This document shows, one piece after another, positions 52,155 through 60,594 of a stretch of DNA of 64,000 bases. Position 1 is the stretch's first letter. Each line of letters starts with the position of its first letter. The position numbers and the translations under genes were made by a program. Below the pieces are notes generated by a model. The model searched no databases, was not told the origin of the DNA, and was given only the letters and a program-made list of their open reading frames with translations. This DNA comes from ZC4RG30 sp963726085 (lineage in GTDB: Bacteria > Pseudomonadota > Gammaproteobacteria > Steroidobacterales > Steroidobacteraceae): positions 248,001-312,000 of the forward strand of contig CAVSAR010000007.1 of the NCBI GenBank assembly GCA_963726085.1. The letters run 5' to 3'.

Positions 52155-54245
52155 TTAGAGCCCGTTGAGTGCCTTTTCCGCCGCCGTGAGCAGTGCTTCG
52201 GGTCCCACCGGTGCACCGGTGGCCTGCGTCATCCACATGTCCGGTGCCACGGCGCCGATGCGCGCGACGCGCTCGAACTCGCTGCCAAAGTTGCCGGCCT
52301 TGTCCATCTGCGCCTCGACCTGCAACGCAATCATGTGGCCGATGGGATAGTCGGGCAGGTACAGGTTCTCGTTGATCATGTGCGAGTAGATGCCCAGCAG
52401 TGTCACGTCGCGTACGCCAAACACCGGCGCGTACCAGTGATTCCAGGTGTCGCGCGCAATGGCCAGCACCGCCTCACGCAGTTGCGCCGCGTTGGCGGCG
52501 GGGTGTGCGTACATCCAGCGCCAGGCCTGCATGTCCACCAGCGACACACCGGCGATCTCATAGGTCGCCCAGAAGGTATCCAGCGCCGTCAGTGAGCGGC
52601 TCTTGGCATCGGGCTTGCCAAGGCCCAGCAGCTCCAGGTCGCGATTCTGGCAGGTGAAGGCCAGCGCCTCGGTAAATGCCGTGTTGGGCACGCCGTGCAG
52701 GCTGTAGTAGTCCATGTCGTACAGCGAGAAGGTTTGCTCGACGTTGTGGCACATCTCATGGACGGCGATGTTGTAGCCCTTGTAGTTCATGCCGCCGCGC
52801 TCTACCCGGGTCTGCAGGTGCGCCGGCTGGCCGCGCATCTCGGCTCCTATCGCCTGGCCGGAACCGCGCGCCGGGTCCACGACGATGTGCTGTCCCACGT
52901 AGTCGGCGCGATCGGGGGCGAACCCCAGTCGGCGCAGTATCTGCGGGATGTCCCGCTGGTAAGCCGCGGCATCGGGATACTTGCTGGCCACCAGCGCGTC
53001 GAGTTTGGCTTCATCTGGATTACCGCTGGCTCGAAAGCCGTTGTACCAGATGTCGAACGGCTCGAGCCCGCGACCCAGGCGCCCGGCAATGACTTTCGCG
53101 GTGCGGGCAACCAGCGGGGACCCCAGGACCTGTTCGAGCATGGCCTGCACGCGCTGCTCGGAGAGTTGTCGGTCGCGCTCAAAGGCGCGAAGGATCTGGG
53201 TATCCAGCCCCGGGGAAAAGCGATCGATCTGCTGCTTGGCGTGGAAATTGGCCAGCATGCGCGCGTAGCGGGCATCAGGCTCGCGCGCCACGTCAATGGG
53301 TCCCGGGGGAAGTGCGGCATGGGCTGGCGCACCGGTGGGCGCGTCATTTACCGGCGAGCGCGTCACGGCGTTGGTGAACGGGTTCCAGTCAACGGTGGGG
53401 TTGTCGATGACAACCGCCGGTATATCCTGCGCGACGATGCGCTCCATCACGCGCTGGATGGTTCGTTGCTTGCCGAGGCCATCCTTGCTGTCGGCGTAGT
53501 CCGCCTTGAGTTCATCACGCAGGTTCCAGTGCGTCAGCAATCTCTTGCCGGCCGGAAACAGCCGCTGGCCCTTGGCGTCCACCAGATGATGCATCCAGAT
53601 GTTGTAGCCGGCGATGTAGCGGCCGGAATCGGCAAACGCCTGCGCGTCGGCTTGCCGTGCCGAGGCGGGCACCCGCTGGCGGAACGCTTCGACCAACTGC
53701 GTCTCGGCCCATTGCCGCCGCGTCCAGCCCGCGCCCTGCGTGGTGCGATCCTGCAGCGAGGTCAGCGGGAAATTCAGCAGTGCGATGAACGCCAGCTTGT
53801 TGTCGAACAGGTCGTCGATCAGGTGCGCAGTGGGACTCCACCCGGCAAAGACCTCGTCGTAGGGGGCGATCGGGCCGACGTCCAGATCCGACGGCGCGTT
53901 GAGCTCGCGACCGATCTCGTGCGAATACCCCTGGATAGCCTCCCAGTTGTGCTCGAACCGGTTGAACATCGCATCCACGTCCGCCTGTGTGCCGGCGAAA
54001 TTAGCGCCCACGAATTTGGCAAAGGCACTGGCGTCGCCATCCTGCGTACGCCACAGCGTGGCCACCTGCGCAATGCCGCGCTGAGCGCGCTGGCGCTCGG
54101 CCTCGCCGTACTTGGCCACCAGTTGGGCCTCTAGCTGCGCGGCCTGCGCGCCCAAGGCGGTGGGAGCAGGCGCGGGCGCGGCTGCGCCGGCAATGCCCGC
54201 AACGCCCAGGGCCAGCATTGCCAGCGCGGCCAACCTGCCTTTCAT
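52155..54245 (-). CDS. Exported zinc metallopeptidase (HEMCH gluzincin-like)
   Basis: A 696-aa protein with a signal peptide (MKGRLAALAMLALGVAGIAG) and long helical regions. The zinc motif YNIAVHEMCHNVEQTFSLYD contains HExxH, and about 30 residues later NTAFTEALAFTCQNRDLELL supplies a likely third Glu ligand. This is the gluzincin pattern. I cannot assign a MEROPS family. The full-length helical layout suggests a large internal cavity for peptides, as in M3-like enzymes. It follows the esterase gene by 13 bp. Confidence 0.75.
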   Translation of the reverse strand: MKGRLAALAMLALGVAGIAGAAAPAPAPTALGAQAAQLEAQLVAKYGEAERQRAQRGIAQVATLWRTQDGDASAFAKFVGANFAGTQADVDAMFNRFEHNWEAIQGYSHEIGRELNAPSDLDVGPIAPYDEVFAGWSPTAHLIDDLFDNKLAFIALLNFPLTSLQDRTTQGAGWTRRQWAETQLVEAFRQRVPASARQADAQAFADSGRYIAGYNIWMHHLVDAKGQRLFPAGKRLLTHWNLRDELKADYADSKDGLGKQRTIQRVMERIVAQDIPAVVIDNPTVDWNPFTNAVTRSPVNDAPTGAPAHAALPPGPIDVAREPDARYARMLANFHAKQQIDRFSPGLDTQILRAFERDRQLSEQRVQAMLEQVLGSPLVARTAKVIAGRLGRGLEPFDIWYNGFRASGNPDEAKLDALVASKYPDAAAYQRDIPQILRRLGFAPDRADYVGQHIVVDPARGSGQAIGAEMRGQPAHLQTRVERGGMNYKGYNIAVHEMCHNVEQTFSLYDMDYYSLHGVPNTAFTEALAFTCQNRDLELLGLGKPDAKSRSLTALDTFWATYEIAGVSLVDMQAWRWMYAHPAANAAQLREAVLAIARDTWNHWYAPVFGVRDVTLLGIYSHMINENLYLPDYPIGHMIALQVEAQMDKAGNFGSEFERVARIGAVAPDMWMTQATGAPVGPEALLTAAEKALNGL

Positions 54246-54258
54246 GCAACCGCGCCCG

Positions 54259-55281
54259 TCATTTGGCCGCCAGTTGCTTCGAGAAGAACGGCAGCACCTG
54301 GGTCTCGAAGCGCGCTGCTACCCGGTTGGTGTGGTCACCCTCGTAGGTTTCGTAGCTGTGTTTCACGCCGCTGCGCGTCAGCGCCTGGTGCATGGCCTCG
54401 TTGGCGGCGATCAGTGCGTCCTGCGTGCCCACGTCCATGGTGATGGACGCGTACTTCTTCAGCCCGGCGGCGTATTTCGCCACCATCACCGTCGGGGCGT
54501 TGGCCTCGTACTTGGCGATCACGTCCTTCTGTGCCTGGCCATTGACCGTCGGCAAGTCCAGGAAGAATGGCGGTCGCTTGGGGTTGGGCGCCCAGGCTGC
54601 CGAGGCCGCCAGCGTGGTTCGCAACAGCGTGGGTATGGTCGCCAGGTCCGCTGCAGTCTTGAGTTTCTCCAGCTGCGTATCAGCCGGGCCGACGGCGCGC
54701 GGATTCAGGCAGCACCCGCTCATGGAGTACAGGGCCACGAAGGTGTCCGGATACTTCATGCCGATGCGCAGCGTGCCGTAGCCGCCCATTGAATGCCCCG
54801 ACAGCCCGCGTGAGGTGCGCTTGGCAATGGTGCGGTAGTGCGAGTCAATGAAACCCACGAGGTCACGTGCGACGAAGGCCTCCCAGTTGCCCGTGGTAAC
54901 CGAGTTGGAATACATCGAACCGCCGAAGGGGGTGAACGCGTCGGGCATCACCACGATCATTTCCTGCAGGTGACCGTCGCGAATCCCGCGATCGATGGCC
55001 GTCGGCCAATTCAGCGTGTTGGCATAGAACTGCGCAGTCACGCCATAGCCGTGCAGAAAATAGACCACCGGATAGCGCTGCTGCGACGTGGCGTAGCCGG
55101 GAGGGGTGTACACCAGCACTTCGCGCTGCGCCGGATCACCGGAGAGATTGCCGGCCAGGCTCTTGCTGGGAACGTCCACCCTGGTGAGGGTTCCGGATGG
55201 GGCGTTGGGGCTCGCGGGTTCCGCCGCAAAGGCGTTGCCGCCAAGGAGCAGCATCAGACCGGCACAAATGGCACTTCGCAT
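54259..55281 (-). CDS. Secreted alpha/beta hydrolase, esterase D / putative esterase family
   Basis: A 340-aa protein with a signal peptide (MRSAICAGLMLLLGGNAFAA). The alpha/beta core shows VLVYTPPGYATSQQRYPVV, YFLHGYGVTAQFY for the oxyanion site, and the nucleophile elbow TSRGLSGHSMGGYGTLRIG (GHSMGG). The late motif YETYEGDHTNRV carries a His. The fold is typical of esterase D and feruloyl-esterase-like proteins. A role in cleaving aromatic esters is possible given the other aromatic genes in the window, but the gene is not adjacent to them. The ATG follows AAGGGGGA. Confidence 0.83.
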   Translation of the reverse strand: MRSAICAGLMLLLGGNAFAAEPASPNAPSGTLTRVDVPSKSLAGNLSGDPAQREVLVYTPPGYATSQQRYPVVYFLHGYGVTAQFYANTLNWPTAIDRGIRDGHLQEMIVVMPDAFTPFGGSMYSNSVTTGNWEAFVARDLVGFIDSHYRTIAKRTSRGLSGHSMGGYGTLRIGMKYPDTFVALYSMSGCCLNPRAVGPADTQLEKLKTAADLATIPTLLRTTLAASAAWAPNPKRPPFFLDLPTVNGQAQKDVIAKYEANAPTVMVAKYAAGLKKYASITMDVGTQDALIAANEAMHQALTRSGVKHSYETYEGDHTNRVAARFETQVLPFFSKQLAAK

Positions 55282-55301
55282 ACATCCCCCTTTGTTATTG
55301 G

Positions 55302-55324
55302 ACTCGCATACGCATGATACGAGT
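55302..55324. promoter_or_regulatory. Dyad-symmetric element between esterase and sodC
   Basis: ACTCG (55302-55306) and CGAGT (55320-55324) form a 5-bp inverted repeat, extended inside by AT/AT pairs, with a 23-bp footprint. It lies 20 bp from the esterase start and 124 bp from sodC. Spacing suits a dimeric repressor or activator serving both divergent promoters. The regulator is unknown. Confidence 0.38.
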
Positions 55325-55447
55325 TTAGCGCCGCACCGGGACCGTCAGACGACTCCTACGCAACGGTCACACGTTAGGGAGACTTCGTGTCCGTCCGGCA
55401 AGGTGCAAGCTTCGGCCACCGGCAGTGCCAACTAAGGAACCCTTGCA

Positions 55448-56011
55448 ATGAAAGCGCCATTCTTGGCTTTAACCGTGGCCTGCGCCGTACTGGCAGCCTG
55501 CAGTCGCACGCAAGCCCCGGCGCCCGCTGCACAGCCAACGACTGCGCCGCCGGCTGCCGCGGTGATTGCCGCCACCGCAAAGGCCACGCTTGCCGGCGCG
55601 TCCGGCAGTTCCGTCCAGGGCGACCTGCAGTTGACCGCAGCCAGTGACGGCGTGGTGATTGCCGGTGAGATCGCCGGATTGGCCCCCAATACCGAACACG
55701 GTTTCCATGTGCACGAAACCGGCGACTGCACGGCACCGGATGCCAAGAGTGCGGGTGGGCACTTCAATCCGGGACACGTAGATCATGGCGGACCCACGGC
55801 GACCCATCACCTGGGCGATATCCCCAATATCCGTTCGGACGCGTCGGGCCATGCCATTGTCAGCGCCACGATTGCCGGGGCCACGTTGCGTGATGGCGGG
55901 GCCAATGACCTGGTCGGCAAGGCCGTGATCGTCCATGCCAAGCCCGACGACTACAAGACCCAGCCCTCGGGTGACTCGGGCGATCGCATCGCCTGCGGTG
56001 TGGTGCAATGA
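55448..56011 (+). CDS. sodC: Cu/Zn superoxide dismutase, lipoprotein form
   Basis: A 187-aa periplasmic enzyme converting superoxide to peroxide. The signal MKAPFLALTVACAVLAACS has a lipobox LAAC, so it is membrane-anchored. A Pro/Ala linker precedes the SOD fold: EHGFHVHETGDC (Cu ligands His, His), AGGHFNPGHVDHGG (bridging His and Zn ligands), GKAVIVHAKPDDYKTQPSGD and GDRIACGVVQ with the disulfide Cys. All copper and zinc ligands are present. It may depend on periplasmic copper handled by the cop system. Confidence 0.94.
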   Translation: MKAPFLALTVACAVLAACSRTQAPAPAAQPTTAPPAAAVIAATAKATLAGASGSSVQGDLQLTAASDGVVIAGEIAGLAPNTEHGFHVHETGDCTAPDAKSAGGHFNPGHVDHGGPTATHHLGDIPNIRSDASGHAIVSATIAGATLRDGGANDLVGKAVIVHAKPDDYKTQPSGDSGDRIACGVVQ

Positions 56012-56016
56012 AGTAG

Positions 56017-56046
56017 CATGGGGGCTCCGATTCCGGAGCCCCCATG
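56017..56046 (+). promoter_or_regulatory. Perfect 13-bp inverted repeat that includes the MFS start codon
   Basis: CATGGGGGCTCCG (56017-56029) and CGGAGCCCCCATG (56034-56046) pair perfectly around an ATTC loop, 5 bp after the sodC stop. The final ATG of the right arm is the MFS start codon. The structure could terminate sodC transcripts and would bury the downstream start codon in RNA. There is no T-run. Confidence 0.65.
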
Positions 56047-57468
56047 TCCCTTGGCACCGCTGGCCGACGCTGGCTGGCACTCTATATCCTGTGTCTGGGC
56101 GATCTGATGATCGTGCTCGACACCACCATCGTGAATGTCGCGCTGCCGTCGATCCGTACGGACCTGCATTTTTCCCAGACCTCGCTGGTCTGGGTGGTCA
56201 ATGCCTACCTGCTGACATTCGGTGGTTTCCTGCTGCTGGGCGGCAGGTTGGGGGACCTGTTCGGCAACCGTCGCATCTTCCTGCTGGGCGTCACCGTATT
56301 CACGCTGGCTTCTCTGGCCTGCGGACTGGCCAATACCCAGGAATTGCTGATTGCCGCACGTGCGGTGCAGGGCCTGGGCGGTGCGGTGGTTTCCGCCGTT
56401 GCGCTGGCCCTGATCATGAACGCCTTCCCCGAACCCGGCGAACGCGCCAGGGCCATGGGCGTGTTTGGCTTCGTCTCCTCCGGTGGCGGCAGCATCGGCG
56501 TGCTGCTGGGCGGCTGGCTGACCAGCTCCTTTAACTGGCACTGGATATTCCTGGTCAACCTGCCCATCGGTGTCGCCGTGTATGCGCTGTGCCGCGCACT
56601 GCTGCCCGCCGGCCGCGGCCTGGAAGAATCCCCGCGCCTGGACGTGGCCGGTGCGATCACCGTGACCACCTCGCTGATGTTCGCTGTCTATGCCGTCATC
56701 AATGGCAACGAGGCCGGCTGGAGCTCGACCGCCACCTTGTGGAAACTGGGTGCGGCGGTTGGGCTGCTGGCCGTGTTCCTGGTGATCGAGTCGCGCGTGC
56801 CAGCCCCCTTGATGCCCTTGTCGCTGTTCAGGCTGCGCAGTGTCTCGGCCGCCAATATTGTCGCGGTGTTGTGGGCCGCTGGCCTGTTTGCCTGGTTCTT
56901 CATCTCGGCGCTGTACCTGCAGCTGGTGCTGGGCCTGGGGCCCATGCAGGTGGGCCTGGCATTCCTGCCCGCCAACGTCATCATGGCCATCTGTTCGCTG
57001 GGCATCTCCGCACGGCTGGTAATGCGGTTTGGCATCCGCGGTCCGCTGGCCATGGGCCTGTTGCTGGCGGCTGCCGGCCTGGCGCTGTTCGCGCGCGCAC
57101 CGGTCCTGGGCAATGTGTGGCTGGATGTGGTGCCGGCCATGACCCTGCTGGGCGTCGGTGCCGGCATTGCCTTTAATCCGTTGCTGCTGGCGGCGATGAA
57201 CGATGTGCCCAGTTCCGAGGCGGGGCTGGCATCGGGCATGGTCAACACCTCGTTCATGATGGGCGGGGCGCTGGGGCTGGCCGTTCTGGCCAGTTTGGCG
57301 GCGGCGCGCACGCAGGCCGCGGCAGGGGCAGCGGGGGCAGCAGTGGAGGCCCTCAACGCCGGTTACCACCTGGCTTTCGGCGCTGGCGCGGGCTTTGTGC
57401 TGCTGGCGGCGGTGGTCGGGGTGGTGACGCTTGGCAAGGGGTCCACGACGGCTTCCAGCCCCCACTAA
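56044..57468 (+). CDS. MFS multidrug efflux transporter, DHA2 (EmrB/QacA) type
   Basis: A 474-aa inner-membrane antiporter with about 14 helices. The first helix contains LGDLMIVLDTTIVNVALPSI, the DHA2 signature with Asp in helix 1. Motif A is GGRLGDLFGNRRIFLLG, and motif C-like segments follow (GVFGFVSSGGGSIGVLLGG). No EmrA-type partner is nearby, so it may work alone or with another adaptor. No Shine-Dalgarno lies before the ATG, which is inside a perfect inverted repeat. Confidence 0.9.
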   Translation: MSLGTAGRRWLALYILCLGDLMIVLDTTIVNVALPSIRTDLHFSQTSLVWVVNAYLLTFGGFLLLGGRLGDLFGNRRIFLLGVTVFTLASLACGLANTQELLIAARAVQGLGGAVVSAVALALIMNAFPEPGERARAMGVFGFVSSGGGSIGVLLGGWLTSSFNWHWIFLVNLPIGVAVYALCRALLPAGRGLEESPRLDVAGAITVTTSLMFAVYAVINGNEAGWSSTATLWKLGAAVGLLAVFLVIESRVPAPLMPLSLFRLRSVSAANIVAVLWAAGLFAWFFISALYLQLVLGLGPMQVGLAFLPANVIMAICSLGISARLVMRFGIRGPLAMGLLLAAAGLALFARAPVLGNVWLDVVPAMTLLGVGAGIAFNPLLLAAMNDVPSSEAGLASGMVNTSFMMGGALGLAVLASLAAARTQAAAGAAGAAVEALNAGYHLAFGAGAGFVLLAAVVGVVTLGKGSTTASSPH

Positions 57469-57550
57469 CGCCGGTTTCGCCGAAAGGTTCACGCAGTGGC
57501 GCGATTCAGGCTAAGCTGATCTCGATCGTATTCCGTCCGATTCGTCCTGT

Positions 57551-57566
57551 GCGCCCTTGCGGGCGC
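57551..57566 (+). promoter_or_regulatory. Hairpin in the leader of the RNA-binding protein gene
   Basis: GCGCCC (57551-57556) and GGGCGC (57561-57566) pair around TTGC in the 174-bp leader between the MFS gene and the RRM gene. A purine-rich AAGAGAG ribosome-binding site precedes the ATG at 57643. RRM proteins of this type are often cold-inducible with structured leaders, so the hairpin may be regulatory (inference). Confidence 0.35.
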
Positions 57567-57642
57567 GTTCCGCTCGAACCGACACGCCTGCCGATCAGGT
57601 GACTTCAAAGTCCGTTCGCAATACTTAAGAGAGATTTTTCAC

Positions 57643-57972
57643 ATGGCCAAGATCTATGTCGGCAACCTGCCGTTTACTGCTACCGAAGACCAGGTCCGCG
57701 CGCTGTTCGCAGAGCACGGTACCGTGGAGTCGGTCGCCCTCCCCATGGACCGCGAAACCAACCGCCCGCGCGGCTTCGGCTTCGTCGAGATGAGCCAGGC
57801 CGATGCGGCCCGCGCCATCCAGTCCGTCAACGGCAAGGACCTCGGTGGTCGTTCGCTGCGCGTCAATGAAGCGCAGGACAAGCCCCGCGGCGGTGGCGGT
57901 GGCGGCGGCGGTGGCGGTGGCTATCGCGGCGGTGGCGGCGGTGGTGGTGGTGGTGGCGGCGGACGCTGGTAA
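57643..57972 (+). CDS. Glycine-rich RNA-binding protein with one RRM
   Basis: A 109-aa protein. Residues 1-78 are a complete RRM: MAKIYVGNLPFTATEDQVRA (RNP2 IYVGNL) and NRPRGFGFVEMSQADAARA (RNP1 RGFGFVEM). Residues 80-109 are almost pure glycine with Tyr, Arg and a terminal Trp, encoded by a GGC/GGT-rich tract at about 57888-57963. Such proteins bind single-stranded RNA and commonly rise in cold. The simple-sequence tract is prone to length change. Confidence 0.93.
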   Translation: MAKIYVGNLPFTATEDQVRALFAEHGTVESVALPMDRETNRPRGFGFVEMSQADAARAIQSVNGKDLGGRSLRVNEAQDKPRGGGGGGGGGGGYRGGGGGGGGGGGGRW

Positions 57973-58009
57973 GCATTAGCACCCAGCCCAAGCTAGCCGG
58001 CAGCACAAC

Positions 58010-58423
58010 GTGAGTCGCCCTTCGCGCCACGTGCTGCCGACGAACACCCGAGAACGGCTGGCGCACGACTTTACGCGCGCCATGCCGTTACGGGACCTCT
58101 ACCCGCAACTGGCAGAAGTGCGCGTGGAGTTCGAGTTTCAGGACGGTACCTCGCGATCCCCTTCGCCGCAGGCGTTCTCCTATTTTCCCGCGGCGCGCGG
58201 TTTTTTCCGCTACGCCTGCCCCTGCCACAGCTGCAGCGGCGAATTTGATATTTCCACGTACGTGGCTGAGCTGGCCGCCAAGACGGACCGGCCGCAGCGC
58301 AATCGGCGCGTGACGCTGTCCTGCGCCGGGCAGCGCGCCCTGGACCTCAAGGGCCGCGTGGCCTGCCCGATCGGCGCCAGCGTTCGCGTCAGCGCCACCC
58401 AGCATACAACGGAGCAACGATGA
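58010..58423 (+). CDS. Conserved hypothetical protein with a Cys cluster
   Basis: A 137-aa frame from GTG. A VRVEFEFQDGTSRSPSPQAF segment precedes RYACPCHSCSGEFDIS, a CxCxxC cluster, and later LSCAGQ and RVACPIG add two more cysteines. The spacing suggests a zinc site. I do not recognise the family. It overlaps the next gene by 4 bp (ATGA), so the two small proteins are coupled. The ribosome-binding site for the GTG is weak; an internal ATG at 58082 is an alternative. Confidence 0.6.
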   Translation: MSRPSRHVLPTNTRERLAHDFTRAMPLRDLYPQLAEVRVEFEFQDGTSRSPSPQAFSYFPAARGFFRYACPCHSCSGEFDISTYVAELAAKTDRPQRNRRVTLSCAGQRALDLKGRVACPIGASVRVSATQHTTEQR

Positions 58424-58701
58424 CCACTTTTGAGCCTCTCATTGATCATCGCGCTCGCCTCGAGCAGATGCAGTTTGAAGCTGCCCAGCGCCGCGAGCGC
58501 GCGCTGATCGACCAGCGTTCGCCGGAGAATTCCCCCGAGGTGCGCGTGCGCATCTGGGAGCGGTTGCATCAGGTGCGCCTGCCCAAGGATCCTGCCCATC
58601 CCATCATGGTGCGGGTCGCGGAGTTGACCGGAATGGATCTGGCCGAGGTTCTGGAAGTGCAGCGCCTGCGCGCACAGCCACTGGGCGTAGCTCCAGCCTG
58701 A
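58420..58701 (+). CDS. Conserved hypothetical small protein
   Basis: A 93-aa, largely helical protein: LIDHRARLEQMQFEAAQRRE, then DQRSPENSPEVRVRIWERLH, RLPKDPAHPIMVRVAELTGM and AEVLEVQRLRAQ. The N-terminal half looks like an amphipathic helix and the C-terminal part could be a small three-helix unit. It has a good GGAG ribosome-binding site and overlaps the preceding gene. No domain recognised. Confidence 0.62.
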   Translation: MTTFEPLIDHRARLEQMQFEAAQRRERALIDQRSPENSPEVRVRIWERLHQVRLPKDPAHPIMVRVAELTGMDLAEVLEVQRLRAQPLGVAPA

Positions 58702-58745
58702 GAGGCGTGTAAACTTTCGGGTCTGTTTCGCGGTTGGGCGAGGCT

Positions 58746-59156
58746 ATGAAAAAGAAGACTTCGAAAGCGTCGACCGAGAACAAGAAGGCCAGCAAGGCTT
58801 CAGACGCCCAGCGCGATGTGCGCAAGCGGCTCAAGGCGGCCAAGGTTCAGCTCAAGGCGGCCAAGCGGCAATTGAAATTGGTGCGTGCGGAAGTCAAGGC
58901 AGCCAAGCGCCTGCGCAAGGCGGCCGAGGCGGCCAAGCTGGCGCGCGCGCGGCGCAATGCTGCCGCTGCCAAGAAAAAGCGCGCGGTACAGGTTGCGGCC
59001 AAGCGGGCCATGGTCAAGGCCAAGGTGACGGCCATGCCGCCGCCAATGCCAGCGACCCTGCTCGCGCCAGCACCGGCGCCCAAGCGTGCTTCGAAACCCC
59101 GCCCCGCAAAGCCCGTGGCTGAAGTCCGCGCACCGGTGGAGACCGAAACGCCCTGA
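58746..59156 (+). CDS. Lys/Ala-rich, histone H1-like protein
   Basis: A 136-aa, strongly basic protein composed mainly of Lys, Ala, Arg and Pro: KRLKAAKVQLKAAKRQLKLV, AAKRLRKAAEAAKLARARRN, then a Pro-rich tail. The AKxxKAAK periodicity suggests one long charged helix with a disordered tail. Similar proteins (AlgP, histone H1-like) bind DNA or are merely nucleoid-associated; function here is unproven. The ATG at 58746 follows GCGAGG; an in-frame TTG at 58734 is less likely. Confidence 0.7.
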   Translation: MKKKTSKASTENKKASKASDAQRDVRKRLKAAKVQLKAAKRQLKLVRAEVKAAKRLRKAAEAAKLARARRNAAAAKKKRAVQVAAKRAMVKAKVTAMPPPMPATLLAPAPAPKRASKPRPAKPVAEVRAPVETETP

Positions 59157-59181
59157 TCAACGTCACCAGGAGAAGGAACTC

Positions 59182-59610
59182 ATGAAGATCACACGCAAGG
59201 CTGACGTGGTGTGGAATGGCGGCATCAAGGACGGCAAGGGGACAATTACCACTGCTTCCGGCGCGCTCAAAGCTTACCCCTACGGATTTGCCAGTCGCTT
59301 CGAAGGCATGCCCGGCACCAATCCGGAGGAACTGCTGGGCGCGGCACACGCCGGCTGTTTCACCATGGCACTCTCATTGATACTGACCGAGGCGCAGTTG
59401 CGGCCCGATGAACTGGCCACCAGCGCGGAAGTGACCCTTGAGCAGGTGCCGGCCGGGTTTGAAATTACCAGCATCGTCCTGACGCTGCGCGGCAAGGTGC
59501 CCGGCGCCACCAAGGAGCGGTTCCAGGAACTGGCCGAGAAGGCCAAGCTCAACTGCCCGCTGTCAAAGGCCATCCGGGCGCCGATCACGCTCAAGGTCGA
59601 GCTGGCGTAA
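59182..59610 (+). CDS. OsmC family peroxiredoxin-like protein
   Basis: A 142-aa hydroperoxide reductase. The two catalytic cysteines are in LLGAAHAGCFTMALSLIL and KAKLNCPLSKAIRAPITL. The N-terminal MKITRKADVVWNGGIKDGKG is typical of OsmC. It reduces organic hydroperoxides, using a dihydrolipoamide-type donor in studied homologs. The ATG at 59182 follows AGGAGAAGGA. It lies just after the Lys-rich protein gene and ends one base before the convergent SDR stop. Confidence 0.93.
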   Translation: MKITRKADVVWNGGIKDGKGTITTASGALKAYPYGFASRFEGMPGTNPEELLGAAHAGCFTMALSLILTEAQLRPDELATSAEVTLEQVPAGFEITSIVLTLRGKVPGATKERFQELAEKAKLNCPLSKAIRAPITLKVELA

Positions 59611-59611
59611 G

Positions 59612-60484
59612 TCAGCCGGCATAGCCGGCGACCCACTGCTGGCTGCGGTGCCACAGGGTTTCCTGCAGGTCGACGTCACGGGCCTGCGCGGAGGCCATTT
59701 GCGGTCGTGCGTATTCGTCGAAGTACTGGCCGCGGGCGCCGGCGAACTCAGGCTTCAATGCCAAGGCCAGCGTGCATTGCGCGCCGCGCACCTCATCGAA
59801 CAACTCGCCGTGGCGCAGTCGCTGCAGCCACCCCACCCAGCGTGGCAGCAGGTTTGATTGGATGACCCCGGGGTGCAGGCAGTTGACGGCGATGCTGGGG
59901 TCGGTGATGCGCCGCGCCAGCGCGAAACTGTGCAGCACATTGGCCAGCTTGGAACGCGCATAGGAGGACACGGCCAGGATGCGCTCATGTGGGTCCGCAA
60001 CGTGGGCCAGGTCCAGCCGACCGCGGTAATGCGCCCGAGAGGCCACCGTGATGACACGGCCGCCCGGCGCCATCTGGCCACGCAGCAGTTCGGTCAGCAG
60101 GAAGTGTCCCAGGTGGTTGACCGCGAAGTTGAGGTCCAGGCCTGCGTCGGTGCGACGATTGCCCGTGGCGGCCATGCCCGCGTTGAGTATCAGCAGGGAC
60201 AACGGAGCGAACCGACTGCGCACGGCCAGGGCGCACTCACGCACATTGGCGAGGTCCGCAAGGTCGCAGTGCAGGTGGTCAAGTCTCGCAAGGGGAAGCT
60301 GCGCGCGAATATCGTGTGCCACGACCTCGGCCAGCGATGCATTGCGACACAGCATGACCACGTGGCAACCGGCGCGTGCCAGTTCGGTGGCAGTAACGCG
60401 ACCAATGCCGTGTGTGGTTCCTGTGATGACGGCGACTGGGGTCATGCCGGTGTGGCCTGGCGATGTGGTCGCTGATTGCAACAT
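59612..60484 (-). CDS. SDR-family oxidoreductase (retinol dehydrogenase/WWOX-like)
   Basis: A 290-aa Rossmann protein: VAVITGTTHGIGRVTATELA (TGxxxGIG), LLILNAGMAATG (NAG), VITVASRAHYRG with the Ser and SSYARSKLANVLHSFALA with YxxxK. VNCLHPGVIQSNLLPRW matches the classical retinol dehydrogenase/WWOX-like subgroup, which acts on bulky lipophilic alcohols or ketones. The start at 60484 has a GGGA; a downstream ATG at 60445 (MTPVAVITG) is equally plausible and would give 277 aa. Confidence 0.88.
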   Translation of the reverse strand: MLQSATTSPGHTGMTPVAVITGTTHGIGRVTATELARAGCHVVMLCRNASLAEVVAHDIRAQLPLARLDHLHCDLADLANVRECALAVRSRFAPLSLLILNAGMAATGNRRTDAGLDLNFAVNHLGHFLLTELLRGQMAPGGRVITVASRAHYRGRLDLAHVADPHERILAVSSYARSKLANVLHSFALARRITDPSIAVNCLHPGVIQSNLLPRWVGWLQRLRHGELFDEVRGAQCTLALALKPEFAGARGQYFDEYARPQMASAQARDVDLQETLWHRSQQWVAGYAG

Positions 60485-60594
60485 ATTTTCCCTGTCGGCT
60501 GTGGAAGGGCCCGGCGCCCCTTGTTGCGGGCCATTACGCTGCCGTTCAGCTGTGATCTGCCAACCTTGCTTCCAAGGAAAGAGGAGGCAGGATC

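Noticed and set aside
55951..57492. A 513-codon minus-strand frame opposite sodC and the MFS gene.
   Set aside because: The translation is Gln/His/Arg-rich and motif-free, while the plus strand encodes recognisable SodC and DHA2 proteins.
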